From: Chara braunii
Lineage: Eukaryota; Streptophyta; Charophyceae; Charales; Characeae
NCBI GenBank assembly: GCA_003427395.1
Contig: BFEA01000174.1
Span: 899,799-947,578, forward strand
Reading direction: 5' to 3'
Length of the DNA: 47,780 nucleotides
The first letter of the stretch is position 1. Each line of letters opens with the position of its first letter. A program made the translations under genes and the position numbers. Positions 1 to 10,833 of this stretch are shown one piece after another. The notes beneath the pieces are model-generated. The model did not search any database and had not been told where the DNA came from. It saw only the letters and a program-made list of their open reading frames with translations.

Positions 1-5
1 TCTCT

Positions 6-45
<40 letters not shown>
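1..45. repeat. TC/TG dinucleotide microsatellite
   Basis: A short TC run passes into about 18 TG dinucleotides. It is a simple repeat at the window edge and may continue upstream. Nothing coding is seen between it and position 200. Confidence 0.95.
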
Positions 46-47
<2 letters not shown>

Positions 48-202
48 TGCAGCGGCAGCGCTCCAACTTCTAGCTCGCGCCCAGCGCTGTAGACTACTCT
101 AACTGCACCCAGCACGTCGACTACTGAAGACTACTCGCTACTGTCTCATTGCTCCCTCTGAGAACTACTCTGAACTACATGCCTAGAAATGAGGTCGACC
201 CA

Positions 203-511
203 GCTATATATACGTTGGGCCTAGTGTCCTAGGCCAAAAGGAAACAGTTATATAGCTGGGCCTAGTGTCCTAGGCCAAAAGGAAACAGTCTGGTCGAAAG
301 GAAAACTGGTCAGGCGGCAAGAACAGAAGTGTGTTCTGGTGCCAAAAATGAAAAATGGCAAAAAGTAGGGGCTAGGCGAAAATATGAAAAGTGTGGCGCC
401 CAAATGGCAAAGATCTGGTCAATGCCAAAAGTAGGAACCAGGCGAAAATACGAAAAGTCTGGTGCCAAAATGCAGAGGTCTGGTCAATGCCAAAAGTAGG
501 AACCTGGTGAG
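203..511. repeat. Two short degenerate tandem repeats
   Basis: Two copies of a roughly 41-46 bp unit containing GGGCCTAGTGTCCTAGGCC lie at about 203-290; the unit contains the palindrome CCTAGTGTCCTAGG. They are followed at about 352-511 by about 2.5 copies of a 62-65 bp unit containing 'ggtcaatgccaaaagtagg' and 'gcgaaaatacgaaaagt'. No coding potential is seen. Confidence 0.75.
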
Positions 512-723
512 AAGATGGAAAAACGAAATAGTGGCCTACTGGGTCCTACGGGTGACACAGACCCTAAACCCTATGAAACCCCTAGCCCTACTGTCGGGCC
601 CTGCGGGGCCCGTGTGGAACTGAGTATGCCACATGTACCTTCCGGACTTTCCTGGGACATGCTGCAAAGTTGGACTTGGGACTGTTGGCTTTACAAATCT
701 GACAATCTTCATTCACAATGCAC

Positions 724-744
724 TTTTTTTTTTTTTTTTTTTTT
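724..744. repeat. Poly-T tract (21 nt)
   Basis: A run of 21 T on the plus strand. On the minus strand this is an A tail lying downstream of the minus-strand LINE remnant at 2494-3583, so it could be that element's poly-A tail. The roughly 1.7 kb between them has no recognisable LINE sequence, so the link is only an inference. Confidence 0.6.
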
Positions 745-2493
745 CGCACCTGGGGAGAGGCTCCATCTATTGGTGGGGAGCGTCACCTGCTGGAAACCAG
801 GTCCAGCGTCCCTTATACATACTGAACTTAGAGTACATCCGAAAACAGTTATGAAGTATTCCTGCCAGCATTGACTACCCTGAGATTCAGGGGATTGACT
901 GAGCAGGGTAGTGGAAGGAGGGGGGGACCACTTCGCCTTAAATCCGGCGTCAGATGCACAGCTATATCCTAGTTCCTCCCTCCCCTTAAGATGTATTGAG
1001 TCTGTACCTGCTGGAAATCGGGTCCAGCGTCCCATTGCCTGTTTTCACTTCCCTGAGGGGCACGGGGGGGACAGGTTCGTAGGTAGTTACTCTTTTTTTC
1101 CGCCCCAGGGATCGGACTGCCTCATCAGCGTCCCTGCACATCATATCACATATTTATGCAGACATCGAAGTTTGGTACCTGCTCTGAGATCTAGTCCTAT
1201 CATCTTCTGAGTAAGCTAGATCTGCCTCTTCAGCCCTTCTTTTGGGCCACCTGTTGCTATCCATAGTCCCTAGCAGTCTAGCTACTCTCTTGAAAAGTCC
1301 CTAGTTTCCTGTCTCCCAAGTCGTTCATTCACAATTCACATTCAAACACACAAAGTGCACAAATGTGGACAATCGTAGTCAAAGCATCGAAAAGACGTTC
1401 AACAGTTAACAACAGTGAATAGTCCATGTAATGCAACTCAATTGTTCGCAGTTGCGAATTTCCTCGTGTGCTCCTCCAGTTATGCATTCCCTCCTCTAAA
1501 AGCTTGAAACTCAAACCTACCCTCCACAAAGCATTAGCGACCACCTCTTCGTCAGCATGGGCGCCGAGATGCAAGTTCAAACTGTTGTCGAAAGAGGAAT
1601 AGAATAGCTTCTCAAAAGTCCTAAATACTGTCCTTTGGACCTTATGGCCCAGGCTCCTTTTCCATTCTGGGGAGCATCGGTCCGGTTCCTACTCCACCGG
1701 CAAGTCAAAAGGATAATACGTCAAAATTACAGACACACGCTTCCTTCCGTACGGCCGAAGGACCCCTGACCAGCATTGATTGCTCCATCCGTATGGAGGA
1801 TTGACTGTCAGCTTGCTGTACTATACCCTTTCCTCTCAGGTCTGCCGCACTAACCTGCCGTATAGGGCCCGAATACCAAGAAAGGATCTAGCCACTTCCA
1901 CAACCCCTACCCCTCAACACGCCCTGAACCCCCCTATTTTCTAACTAGGTAGATGTAACATTTCCCTTTTTCCTAAAACCCCTTAATGTCTACCAATCAG
2001 CCTCCACCCTGTCTCCGTTGATTCAGTCCGGCCCTAACCTCAGCCATCTCGACCAGTTACCATCTGCCTAAGACTACTGTCTTGAACCGTTCCGACCGGC
2101 CAAACCTTTCAACCATAAGCCCCTGAGCCGTTACCCGAAGACTACAATCCTTAAACCCTAAACCCTCCCCTATTCCTCCTAACGTCACCCCTTCCCTATT
2201 TTTCCTCCACTGGTAAAACCCTGATGACCGAGAGCCCAGGGTACTTCTTAAGTTCTCCCCTCCAACTGTAGAGCGTGTAAGTCCGTTTTACTTATCGATG
2301 ATGATGGGAGCCATCTGTTCCGCCCTATCTCAGCATCTTAAACCCTTCCGATTGTATGTCCGGTGTGGAACAGTCTTTGGCGTGCCCGGAACTGATCGAA
2401 GTCCCGTCCTCCCGGTCTCACCCTCTAGTTCCTTTGGCTTCCTCAGTGACTCACTCACCTGACGCCCGATACCTGATGTGCCCCTTCATCACT
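745..2493. other. No gene recognised; possible LINE 3' flank
   Basis: No convincing coding region is seen. A 28-30 bp motif beginning 'acctgctggaaa' and ending 'ggtccagcgtccc' occurs twice (about 784-812 and 1008-1035). There is a short interstitial CCCTAAA-type run near 2153-2170. An 83-aa minus-strand frame at 1329-1580 has no recognised motif and may be chance. Confidence 0.4.
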
Positions 2494-3583
2494 TCAGTTC
2501 CCCTGCCCATCCGCCCCTGGCACGAACTGGGCTCTCCGATCTGTTTCCGAGTTGTGCCAGTCTTTCCAGCACACTCTGTCATTCCGTAACTCAGCCACCT
2601 TACCATTCGCCAGCCATTGCCTGGTGACCTTCTTCCTGACCTTTTCATGCTGCTCCTCATCCTCAGGCATCGACTGTTTTAACCTCTGCCATCTGCAGAG
2701 AATTTCAGCCTGTAGCATAGATCTCGTCTCTGCCCATACCTTATCTCTTGGGTTGGAGAGTCATAGTTCTGCAGCACCTCTCCTTCCAGATGATCCAGAA
2801 CGTTACTTTCCTGATCAGGCCGAACCACAATCTTTCCGTCTTTTGAAGCTGATCCGGGATGGTAGTCCAGAGGAGGATTTGGAGAGGGTGTTCGGGGAAG
2901 GGGGGATGGAAAAGGGAATCCCAGAGGGCTGAGGCCCGTGCCCAGTAGTCCGTCGCCTCGCTACATTGGATTAGGCAGTGAACTATGTCCTCTTGAACCC
3001 TTTCTGCACAGACTGTGCATAGGTCTGAGCTAGTGGGGTCAGTTTTATGCCGTCTTATATGCAGCCATTGATTCACTGGCAGTGCTGCATAGATGATAAG
3101 CCACCGAAGGCTTCTGATTGTTTTACATTTCTTCCAAGGGATCTGTGTAATTTTATCGGCTTCCTGGCCTATTTGTTTCTGCCATCTGCTTTTGATTATG
3201 GGGTCTGGGTCCTTAGTTTTGATTAGAAGTTTGTAACCGAGTTTGACTGTGTATTCGTATATGGGGACAGTAGACATGATATTCCTCTCCATGTCCGGTG
3301 TCCAGGCCCACTCTGCCGGGTCGAATTCCAAATTCTGGACTGGCGTGTCTGGCCTGAAGATTAATTTGGGCCACAATCCGAGTACTCTTATTTTCCTAAG
3401 GAGAAAGGAGTCCATGACTACTAATTCCGCCTCTTTATTTAGAATGGATGGCATGCCGTGCGTGGATGGGGAAATCGGGAAGGAGGAGAAAAAGCTGTAG
3501 TGGTCGATCCCGGTTGCATATGGGAGAATTGGAAGGCTTGTAAGGAAGGGGATTCTTGCACCTTGACCCCCCACTCTCCGGTC
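2494..3583 (-). pseudogene. LINE ORF2 C-terminal fragment (zf-RVT domain)
   Basis: A 277-aa frame (about 3574 to 2741; open back to 3583) has the features of the reverse-transcriptase zinc-binding domain (zf-RVT) found downstream of the RT in plant non-LTR retrotransposons. These are the aromatic-rich 'W..Q' and 'LP.NQWLHIRR' segments, C186-x2-C189-x9-H199-x4-C204, and a following 'FWIIWKER' helix. The frame stops at 2741. A second frame (about 2718 to 2494) continues with a charged K/R/E-rich tail ('LQAEILCRWQRL'), suggesting one frameshift near 2720-2745. The RT palm and endonuclease are absent: a stop lies at 3584-3586 and the sequence beyond is unrelated. It is a dead 3' fragment, as expected from 5'-truncated LINE insertion or later breakage. 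Confidence 0.75.
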
Positions 3584-3697
3584 TCACAAGGCAGCGCTTC
3601 GGTCAGGATATCCTAACATCTACAAAAGCAACAAAAACGCTCCCACCGTTACTCCTTCTGAAAAAATCGGTACAAAGGAAAGAAAATTAAAGAAAAC

Positions 3698-3776
3698 TAT
3701 CAAAACGCTCGAACAGGACTGGCGTGTCAGTGACGGCTATCAAAACACTCAAACAGGACTGGCATGTCAGTGACGT
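3698..3776. repeat. 40-bp tandem duplication
   Basis: Two adjacent copies of a 40-bp unit beginning 'tatcaaaac' and containing 'aacaggactggc' start at 3698 and 3738, with a few mismatches. It lies just outside the LINE fragment. Confidence 0.9.
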
Positions 3777-3920
3777 CCTGCCTTACGACGAGTGCATTAG
3801 TGCCGCCATCAATTTCCAGATTGCATCCCTCTTTTCTGCAAATCTGTCCAGAACCTTCCCTAAGAATTGGTCTGGCAAGCCCTTTTCTCGGTACTCCATT
3901 CGCAGAATCAGCACCTGGAT

Positions 3921-4187
3921 CGGAATCTCAGTTCTGTCCGTCGTATTTTGATCAAGCCTATACAGGCTTCCGGTAACCGCGGCCACCTTCTGTCTTCTGC
4001 TAGTCCAGGACCTCAAGTCCTGCCCAGCCCGGATTACCAGGGGCCGTCCTGACCAGACCACATCCTCATTTTTCACGGTCTGCAGACAACCCAGGTACGG
4101 GAACCGCTGTTGGACCCTAAAACGACACCCCAGAAAACTCCAGGTGCCACCCCTGTCGTCTGTCCTTTTTAAGGTCAGATTACGGGG
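3921..4187. repeat. 267-bp direct repeat, left copy
   Basis: This segment recurs at 4506-4772 in the same orientation with about 11 mismatches counted by eye (about 96% identical). Its right edge abuts the TGAAACG start of an LTR fragment exactly. It has no coding content that I recognise. Confidence 0.9.
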
Positions 4188-4505
4188 TGAAACGTTTTCA
4201 CCTGTCAGCAGTAGTGAGTGCAGATCCCAGGGCTCGATCCCTAGTCTTCACCTTACCTGTGTACAGTATCTGTGTTGACCCCGAGTGTTTGAACTTTGAA
4301 ACCGTGACCTGTGTTTTGACAGTTGTTGTTGTCCGTCGTAGGTCAGTGTAGGGGTAGGGGTTGGATCTGTAGACCTGTCGGATAGGAGTCCTAGTAAGTC
4401 GTAGCTTTAGCCTGTCCGAAGGGTCAAGGTCGTAGCTGCTACAGTCCTGAAAGGTCAAGGTCGTAGCTGCTACAGTACCGAAAGGCCAAGTCTACAGACT
4501 TCCGT
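4188..4505 (+). mobile_element. 5' fragment of the 970-bp LTR family
   Basis: The fragment begins TGAAACGTTTTCACC and follows the first roughly 345 bp of the LTR at 46598-47567, including the 31-bp U3 repeat (about two copies, near 4418-4480). It stops in the U3 before the TATA box. It is flanked precisely by the 267-bp direct repeats, so it is neither a normal solo LTR nor an insertion with a 4-6 bp target duplication. Confidence 0.85.
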
Positions 4506-4772
4506 CGGAATCTCAGTTCTGTCCATCGTATTTTGATCAAGCCTATACAGGCTTCCGGTAACCGTGGCCACCTTCTGTCGTCTGCTAGTCCAGGACCTGA
4601 AGTCCTGCCCAGCCCGGATTACTAGGGGCTGTCCTGACCAGACCACGTCCTCATTTTTCACAGTCTGCAGACAACCCAGGTACGAGAACCGCTGTTGGAC
4701 CCTAAAACGACACCCCAGAAAACTTCAGGTGCAACCCCTGTCGTCTGTCCTTTTTAAGGTCAGATTACGGGG
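4506..4772. repeat. 267-bp direct repeat, right copy
   Basis: Second copy of the 3921-4187 segment, ending at the shared 'tacgggg'; sequence beyond it differs. The two copies are offset by exactly 585 bp. Confidence 0.9.
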
Positions 4773-5041
4773 GTAGCACCGTTCGAATTTACTCCTCAAA
4801 AGCTTCGCGTGTTTGTAGGAATCCCTGTCTCCCTGCTTGTAAGCGAAAAACAACGACACATTGTCAACTAATCGTATCCCTACCAACCAAGCTAGCGAGC
4901 CTACTATGGCTCATAACTTTCAGGGCAGTCCCAGTCAATCTATGGCTATCACAAAGAAGAAGAAAAGAAAAGAGAACAAAACAAGCGGCATGGTGGCAGG
5001 TATGCAATACACAAACCGACGAATCCCTCAACCACTGCTTT

Positions 5042-5576
5042 ATGGACTTTGTAAAAGCCAAACGACTGTGGCAAGACATAGAAACAACTTGGAGCAAACT
5101 TTCCAACAGCAAGATAGTAATCAACCCTGCTACCCTTTTCCTAGACAAAGAACAACCCCCCCCCTTAAAGGATTTGAACTCTTCCTCTTTCGCTAATCAG
5201 GAAGGGCACACTATGCACAATCTGGAAAAGGAGATGTGCAGCAAACTTCAACGACACCAGCATCGAACCCGAGAACCCCCTGATCACCATCAAACAAATC
5301 ATCAAAACAGAAATACAGGCTTTATGGAACAAAACAGAAAAACAGTTTCAGGAAATACCAGATAAAAGAACGGAAATCATNAGGAAATTCACGACCACAA
5401 GGCTAGGCAACGGTAAACTAGGCTCAATTGAGAGAGAGAGATTAGTCCTTAAGGATTGGCTAGTCATACCAGCTCAAGGTGATCACGAGCCGATAACCTC
5501 CCTAAGGACAACACCAACCCCTTCTCCAGACAACTCCAACACACTCCCCAATCAAGTAGCAGATCAGAGGATCTGA
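5042..5576 (+). pseudogene. Frameshifted Q/N/K-rich ORF fragment, possibly retroelement-derived
   Basis: Two overlapping plus-strand frames appear to form one protein. The first (5042 to about 5240) contains 'KAKRLWQDIETTWSKL'. The second, one frameshift later (about 5245-5576), contains 'IIKTEIQALWNKTEKQF' and 'RKFTTTRLGNGKL' and ends at TGA. The composition is polar and helical with no cysteines, as in some LINE ORF1 or gag proteins, but no named domain is visible. One ambiguous base lies at about 5382. The function is not recognised. Confidence 0.35.
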
Positions 5577-6647
5577 GTCCGAAGGGCAAATCTCAAGCCA
5601 AGCCCACAACAAGATCAAGACAACACAATAGGGTCCACACCAAGGCACCCCCCAACATAGAACCTCCCCCTAACAAATCCACCACCCCCTCATCCCTGGG
5701 GACACCCAGACAACCGAATAACCACTAAAAATATGGACACCTATTAGAAAGCAACCGCCCACCATAATTCCACATTCGGACCCACACTAAAACCCTCCCA
5801 AACACAGAGATATCCTTATCTGCCGCCCTCCAATCCCCCTGAAAACTCTCCCCATCTCCAATCCCAAATTGCCCGAAACGCCCACTAAAACCCTCACCCC
5901 CAACTAAAGCCCACAAACGACAAATCCCAACAAAACATCTTCGCCCCCACCCCCTTGCATCCGCATACATTCTCCACTCCCAGCTATCAGGAAAGACAGC
6001 CTATTCGACAGTCTCGAACAGAGCTAGTCTCAACCCACAGCTACCCAAGAATAACAGGCCAGGAAGCAAGGTTTCATCAAGGCCTAAGACAATAGGGCTA
6101 AAAGAATGAACGTCAAGTGAACCATGAAGTTGGGCAGGATAAGAACTATTAGTTCACAGGGATTACCCCTCAGAGAAGGTTCAGGGTTTATGGTTCAGGA
6201 ATAGCACATGTTTTCCTTGTTCGTCCTAGGAAATGGGTGAAACAAGATAGTCTGACAACCGAGGGTTTAAGGATCAGGGTTTAGGGTTTAGGGTTTACAC
6301 GGAAATAAAACAAATAGGAAGGGTGAGACCTCAAAGAAGATTATAGGGGCCCCAGAACGCTCTCGAATAACACACCTACCTGACAGTTTCACAACTGAGA
6401 GGAGTAGAACTGCGACCAGACGGATTGGTAGGCAATATTAGCAGAGGGTAACTTAGGCAGGGGTGAGAGGTGGTACATCCTTCCAAAAGGAAGTAATCAA
6501 TGCCGTCTACTCAGGCCTCCCAGCCATAATGGGGGGGAGCGTGTGTGAGTCTCTTATGTATTCCTAATTGACTTGCCGGGGGAAAGGAACCGGACTGTCG
6601 CTCCCCAGAATGGTAGGAGCCAGAGCCAAGAAGCTCTGTTATTTGGG
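5577..6647. other. No gene recognised; interstitial telomere-like repeat
   Basis: This is C-rich on the plus strand up to about 5970, with no convincing frame. About three TTTAGGG units lie at 6273-6294, plus degenerate relatives near 6186-6200. The repeat is the Arabidopsis-type plant telomere unit and supports a plant-lineage genome; at this copy number it is interstitial, not a telomere. Confidence 0.7.
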
Positions 6648-6662
6648 AAAAAAAAAAAAAAA

Positions 6663-7525
6663 CAGTGTATCCCTACCACCAGCTTCCGGTCCCACCCCAA
6701 GGTGCACAAGAACTGCCACTCGGCAAAAGCCCACTAGGGGCGGGCTTGTGATTTTCCCCATCGACACTCCAATCCGTTGTTTCAGCACGACACCTGATGC
6801 CATTGTAACCGTGTGTTCAAGATCAAATTCTACAAAGTGCCGAATCTCAAACAGACTCACAGCCCACCAATTCACATTTGCCTTTGAATCGAAAGCGGCC
6901 CCTTTCCCTCTCGGATTCACTCTCACCACCTCTCTCCCCTTTCCCTCATGCATCCCAATCAGGCAATCGATTGCTGCCATTATGTCCTGGTGCGATAAGC
7001 GACAAAACATATCCCTGACATCGTATGATGTCGAAAGGATCCGCGTTGGGTCCTAAACTCTTGAAGTTGTTGTTTGCTTTCCTCAACCTATCAGCCAAAC
7101 AAGAAACAGCCTGTAGGTTGAAGTGCTCATCCTCACGCACTGAGGTCAGCAACAGATTCAGCGCCCTGGCTACTCTCTTACTCGTGGCATTCATGGGCTC
7201 ACGGAAAGTGGGACATATCGGGCAAAAAAGGCTCAGATCTCTTTGCTTCGGAATGATGTAGCTACTTTCCTGCTCCTCCCGACATCTTCCATTTCCCGAA
7301 CTGACCCAACCCAACCTGCGCGTATTCCTCATAACTCTTCCTCCAGTATTCACCATCCGACTGAAGGACCATCCTAAAACCCTTGTTCCTGACGAACATC
7401 TCCTGCATGCCTTCGTAATAAACTAAAGGGCACATAATGCACGTCTCCCCTGGGTTTCTATCCACCGGAATGAACACCAAACCTTTATACTTTTCTCTCA
7501 CCCACATGACCTCTTCTATTCTCAA
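6663..7525 (-). pseudogene. PLE reverse transcriptase, fingers and palm to motif B
   Basis: Frame 7525-7262 contains a fingers-like 'GLVFIPVDRNPGE...CP..YYE' segment. Frame 7356-6946 continues with 'FCPICPTFREP' and 'REDEHFNLQAV'. Motif A is 'YDVRDMF' with the catalytic Asp codon at 7020-7022, read in the frame that ends at 6639. In the same frame motif B is 'QRIGVSMGKITSPPL' (about 6735-6775). The change of frame near 7025 is a frameshift just before motif A. After motif B, similarity ends, with an A15 tract (T15 on the coding strand) at 6648-6662. The YxDD motif is absent, so this copy cannot encode an active RT. Confidence 0.7.
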
Positions 7526-7529
7526 TTAC

Positions 7530-8454
7530 CCTTCAATACTTTTTGTTTCATTCAAGCAAGACACAGTATCCTCCAAATCCACTCTCACAACGGTCCTCTT
7601 TCCCAGTTTCCATCGTCCAAAACCCTCCTCAAACTACCCTTCTTCTCGCTTTGAGGTACGTTCATAGGGTTTTTCGTCAGCAGTGGTACATCCGGCAAAT
7701 CACCCAATCAACATCGTACATGACCGCCAAATCTCGGGAGGTCAAAGCCTTTACAGTCGCAGGCTACAACCTCACGGGAGGCATAATCCCTATGGTTGTG
7801 CAGTAAGTCGCCGACAGAAGGGTTCTTTGTCCAGCTGATCCGCGACTTCCGCTTCAGGATATCCTTCGTACATGACGGCAGTCCCAGCTCAGCTTTCGTA
7901 CGATACCCAGGTTCACATGGTTATCAAAGCGAATCTTCACCACCAGCCTTCTTTACAGATTCACGTCGTTTTTTTGCTTGATTGCTCCGAATAGTATTCT
8001 CCTTAGTAAGCTCCGGGTTGCTTTTCTCGAAAATTCTTTAGCGGCTCCCACCAGCTCTAACAACAAACGTAAAGGAAGACGCACAACTTCCTTCCTTCTT
8101 TCCGGGAACTTCAAGAGCACAACCAGGGCTCCTTTCTGCCCCCTGCACTTCTTCTCCCATTTCCGTAGTCGCCAAATACTCACTTCTCCTCCCTGCTCGA
8201 TTAGCAATTTACAATCCGCAGCTTCACCACCTTCCCATAAATCTGCACTTCCGTTTCCCCGAACAACCTTCTAACCTTCGTCCATGCGTCACCCCATTCA
8301 TTACCTCCATGACTGTAACACGTAAAACATACATTCCCTGTTTTCCACTGATCTCCTAGCAGCTTCACCAAACCCGCAGTCCTCTTCTCGCCTAATTGAA
8401 AATTTATCAGTTCGACTGGTTTGGTATTCGGCTCAGTTACCTTTTCTCGGTTCT
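7530..8454 (-). pseudogene. PLE linker region with multiple stops
   Basis: Minus-strand translation shows recurring charged pieces in changing frames, such as 'WRLRKWEKKCRGQKG' and 'KFPERRKEVVRLPL' (frame 8207-7953). The region connects the nuclease and RT parts and is consistent with a continuous ancestral protein, but it is too damaged to assign domains. Confidence 0.45.
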
Positions 8455-9465
8455 TTAATCCCTTCCCACGCTCCTTCCTCCCTCTTCGCGTCTTTCTTGA
8501 TCCCGATCCAGTCGACCTCGCTCCATAAACATTTCACGTCGGAGACCACTTCTTAATGATAGCTCCTCTGGATCGGCCTTGACGATCGGAATCAATATGT
8601 ATTTATGCTCTCCAAACTTCCTCATCCATCGATGAAAGTGTGCAGCCCCCACTGATTCCTGCACACTCTTGTACATGTGTCCTACCCATCTAACATCCAA
8701 CGCTTTTCCAGTACGCCCTATGTAAATCGACTTACATACTGTTGAGATCCCAACATACATGCACGATAGCAGGTTTTCCAAGAAATCCCCGTTTTTTGTG
8801 CCCAACGTCGCCCACCCATCGATAAATTTCTTAGCCCACGGTATACATCCCAACAGTGTCAGGGAAATTACTACCGGTCTGAAAGCTGCCTCGAACTGAC
8901 GACTAACGCCCTTAAGCTGCCTTTGTTCTTCTAGCAGGTCACCACACTTTCTCCATAACTTCTCAATCTCCTGTTGTCTTCACTCTGATGAGGATACCTC
9001 CGAGTTTTCGGCCGATTCATCTGAGTCATTTCCACTTGATTCTTCCTTCTTCTCTTTCTCAACCGCTTTCTCCCCCTCAGATGCTTCGCTTCCAGTTCGA
9101 TCATATGCCAGCATGGCTCTTTTTTCTACCAGTGCTTCCACTGCTTGTGATTTCCTTACATACGGAATGTTCTCCATCTTGCACATCCTCTGGATACCCT
9201 TGTAGTCCATTCCATCAAGGTAGGCTCTCGTATCCTCCACGAAACGGGTTCTTGCTCCTGGATCCGAGCTGGCACTCGCTCCCTTCTTCGTCGGGTCAGA
9301 CTTCATTCTCATTCCCAGCATTGTCATAAGCTTCAGGCCCATCTTCATCCTCTTCGCTGAACCCTTAGGCCCTCCTCGTCCTCGCTGCCTTGTCTTGACC
9401 AGGGACGGACGTGTGGACAGCGATTCCCCATCGCTCGTCTCCCGCTTGCATTTTTCCACACTCAA
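8455..9465 (-). pseudogene. PLE SAP-like segment plus GIY-YIG endonuclease, split by in-frame TGA
   Basis: One reading frame is interrupted only by TGA at 8980-8982. Residues about 80-122 of the first part ('YLDGMDYKGIQRMCK' then 'IPYVRKSQAVEALVEKRA') look like a SAP-type DNA-binding helix pair, followed by an acidic S/E-rich tail. After the stop, the frame continues through 'EIEKLWRKCGDLLEEQ' into a GIY-YIG-like domain. Numbered from the codon at 8853, 'YVGI' is at 33-36, 'IYIGRT' at 43-48, Arg55, His59 and a candidate metal-binding Glu at 107 or 111. GIY-YIG nucleases nick target DNA for retroelement insertion. The TGA could be a decayed CGA codon. Confidence 0.65.
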
Positions 9466-10022
9466 ACATAGCTTCGCAGTCTTACACGTATCACCTCCAC
9501 ATCGTCATCAGATATCGCCCAGCCATCAGGTATATACGGGATCCTTTGTGGGCGCCATCTATGTGCCCTTCGTTCACGTCTGCTAAACTTTGGTACTTCC
9601 ACAGGCATTGCACTAGGAGGACGTCCCCACTGCGCGAGCTGCGTCTTTACTATAAGTGCCAAACGCTGCTCATTCTCAACACACTCTCTTTCTTTCCTTC
9701 CCTCCGCTTCTTTCCTTCGTTTCTCTTTAAGCTTCTCTTCCCTTTCGGCTTTCTGTATTTCTTCTTTCTCCTTACGCTTTGCTGCTTTTGCCTCTTCTTT
9801 CGCCAGCAGTAGTGCCACCAAGTTTTTTACCCCTGATGATTCACCTTGGTTCTCCCTTCCCTGTGACGTAGACGACGACCCTTTCTCCCATCGCCTTGTC
9901 GGCGATACCGAGCTTTTCGCACGGCCCTGCTCGCTCTGCGCGGGACTGTTGGACTGGATTGGACTTCTCTTGTCAGGTACCAGACTGATTTTCATCGACC
10001 TGTGATGTTTCGGTACCGACAC
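9462..10022 (-). pseudogene. PLE N-terminal coiled-coil segment
   Basis: A 186-aa frame starts with a low-complexity S/P/Q-rich stretch (to about residue 65). It is followed by a long K/E/A-rich helix (roughly residues 70-115, e.g. 'KEEAKAAKRKEKEEIQK') typical of a coiled coil. The end ('VIRVRLRSYV') runs by a frameshift at about 9463-9480 into the next segment. No catalytic motif is present. A role in ribonucleoprotein assembly is only a guess from position. Confidence 0.5.
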
Positions 10023-10607
10023 CTACCAACCTACGACGCTTTAGCCTAGGGACCCGATGACCTACCCTATTGGGACACCCTGGAACCTCGGCCATCTGGG
10101 ACCATTTCGGACCCTGGTACCGGGACACGGGGGTGTTGACAGCGTGAATCCTTTCAATGCCAAACACAATAATGATTACAGTGCTTGTGAGTGCAGATCG
10201 CTATTGTAAGTTATGCATTCCCCCGGTCAGGTATTGTAACTTTTTACTCGCAACTAAAGAGTTATACACCCCTTACAATACGGATTACACACACAACCCG
10301 GGGGGTAAAAGGCACCCGCTTGGGGAGAGCTGCATGGTAGCAGTCAAAACTGGAAACTGGTCAAGCGGATACAGGGTTGTGTGTGTAGTCAGTCAAATCT
10401 TATCAGAGGGGAGGACGTGGAGGAAGAGGAAACAAAAGAGGAAGGTAATTAAGGGAAGGGAGGGAGGGGGAGAGTAGCCATTTCTGAGATCAAGCCCCCC
10501 CCCATTGCAGTTGCAGTGATCAGCGGCTGAAGTAAGGTAGGACAGCAGCAGCTAATTAAAATGATTAAATTTAGCATTGACAGTGTCCGGTATAGAGCAC
10601 TTTGGGT
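10023..10607. other. No gene recognised
   Basis: No convincing frame. A short inverted pair (about 10202-10209 and 10274-10281, 'attgtaag/cttacaat') and a purine-rich stretch at about 10406-10475 are the only structure seen. Confidence 0.4.
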
Positions 10608-10833
10608 TCACCAGCAGAGATAGTTGGCTTGCCCCCCCTGGCTGGTCTTGGCAGGAATATGAGTCTTGCCATCCCTCACTACCGTTGTCACCTGAATAAA
10701 ACGCCTGGTCATTATCGCTGAATCTGGACCGAAAGTTGTGCCAAATACAGCTAAAATGACTGGGCGTTGTATTCGGGTGAAGACGGTAGGGATTAGGAGC
10801 CTGGGTACTTCTCCCCGCACAGAGTAGTGCTTG

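Larger units (their letters stand above)
6663..10022 (-). mobile_element. Degenerate Penelope-like retroelement with N-terminal GIY-YIG
   Basis: Reading the minus strand, successive open segments give, in order: a K/E-rich coiled-coil region (10022-9462), a SAP-like segment (9465-8980), a GIY-YIG-type endonuclease (8979-8455), a stop-riddled linker (8454-7530), RT fingers (7525-7262) and RT palm motifs (7356-6663). Frameshifts and stops separate the pieces, but their order and spacing indicate one element. Penelope-like elements usually carry GIY-YIG after the RT. A nuclease-first order is known for the Chlamys and Naiad type clades described in green algae and animals. The motif C (YxDD) region is missing: RT similarity ends at the A15 tract 6648-6662. 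No terminal repeats were found. Confidence 0.72.

Noticed and set aside
4188-4505. Solo LTR
   Set aside because: It lacks the TATA box, R/U5 and the CA end, so it is a 5' fragment only.
6273-6294. True telomere
   Set aside because: Only about three TTTAGGG units, surrounded by unrelated sequence on both sides; interstitial.
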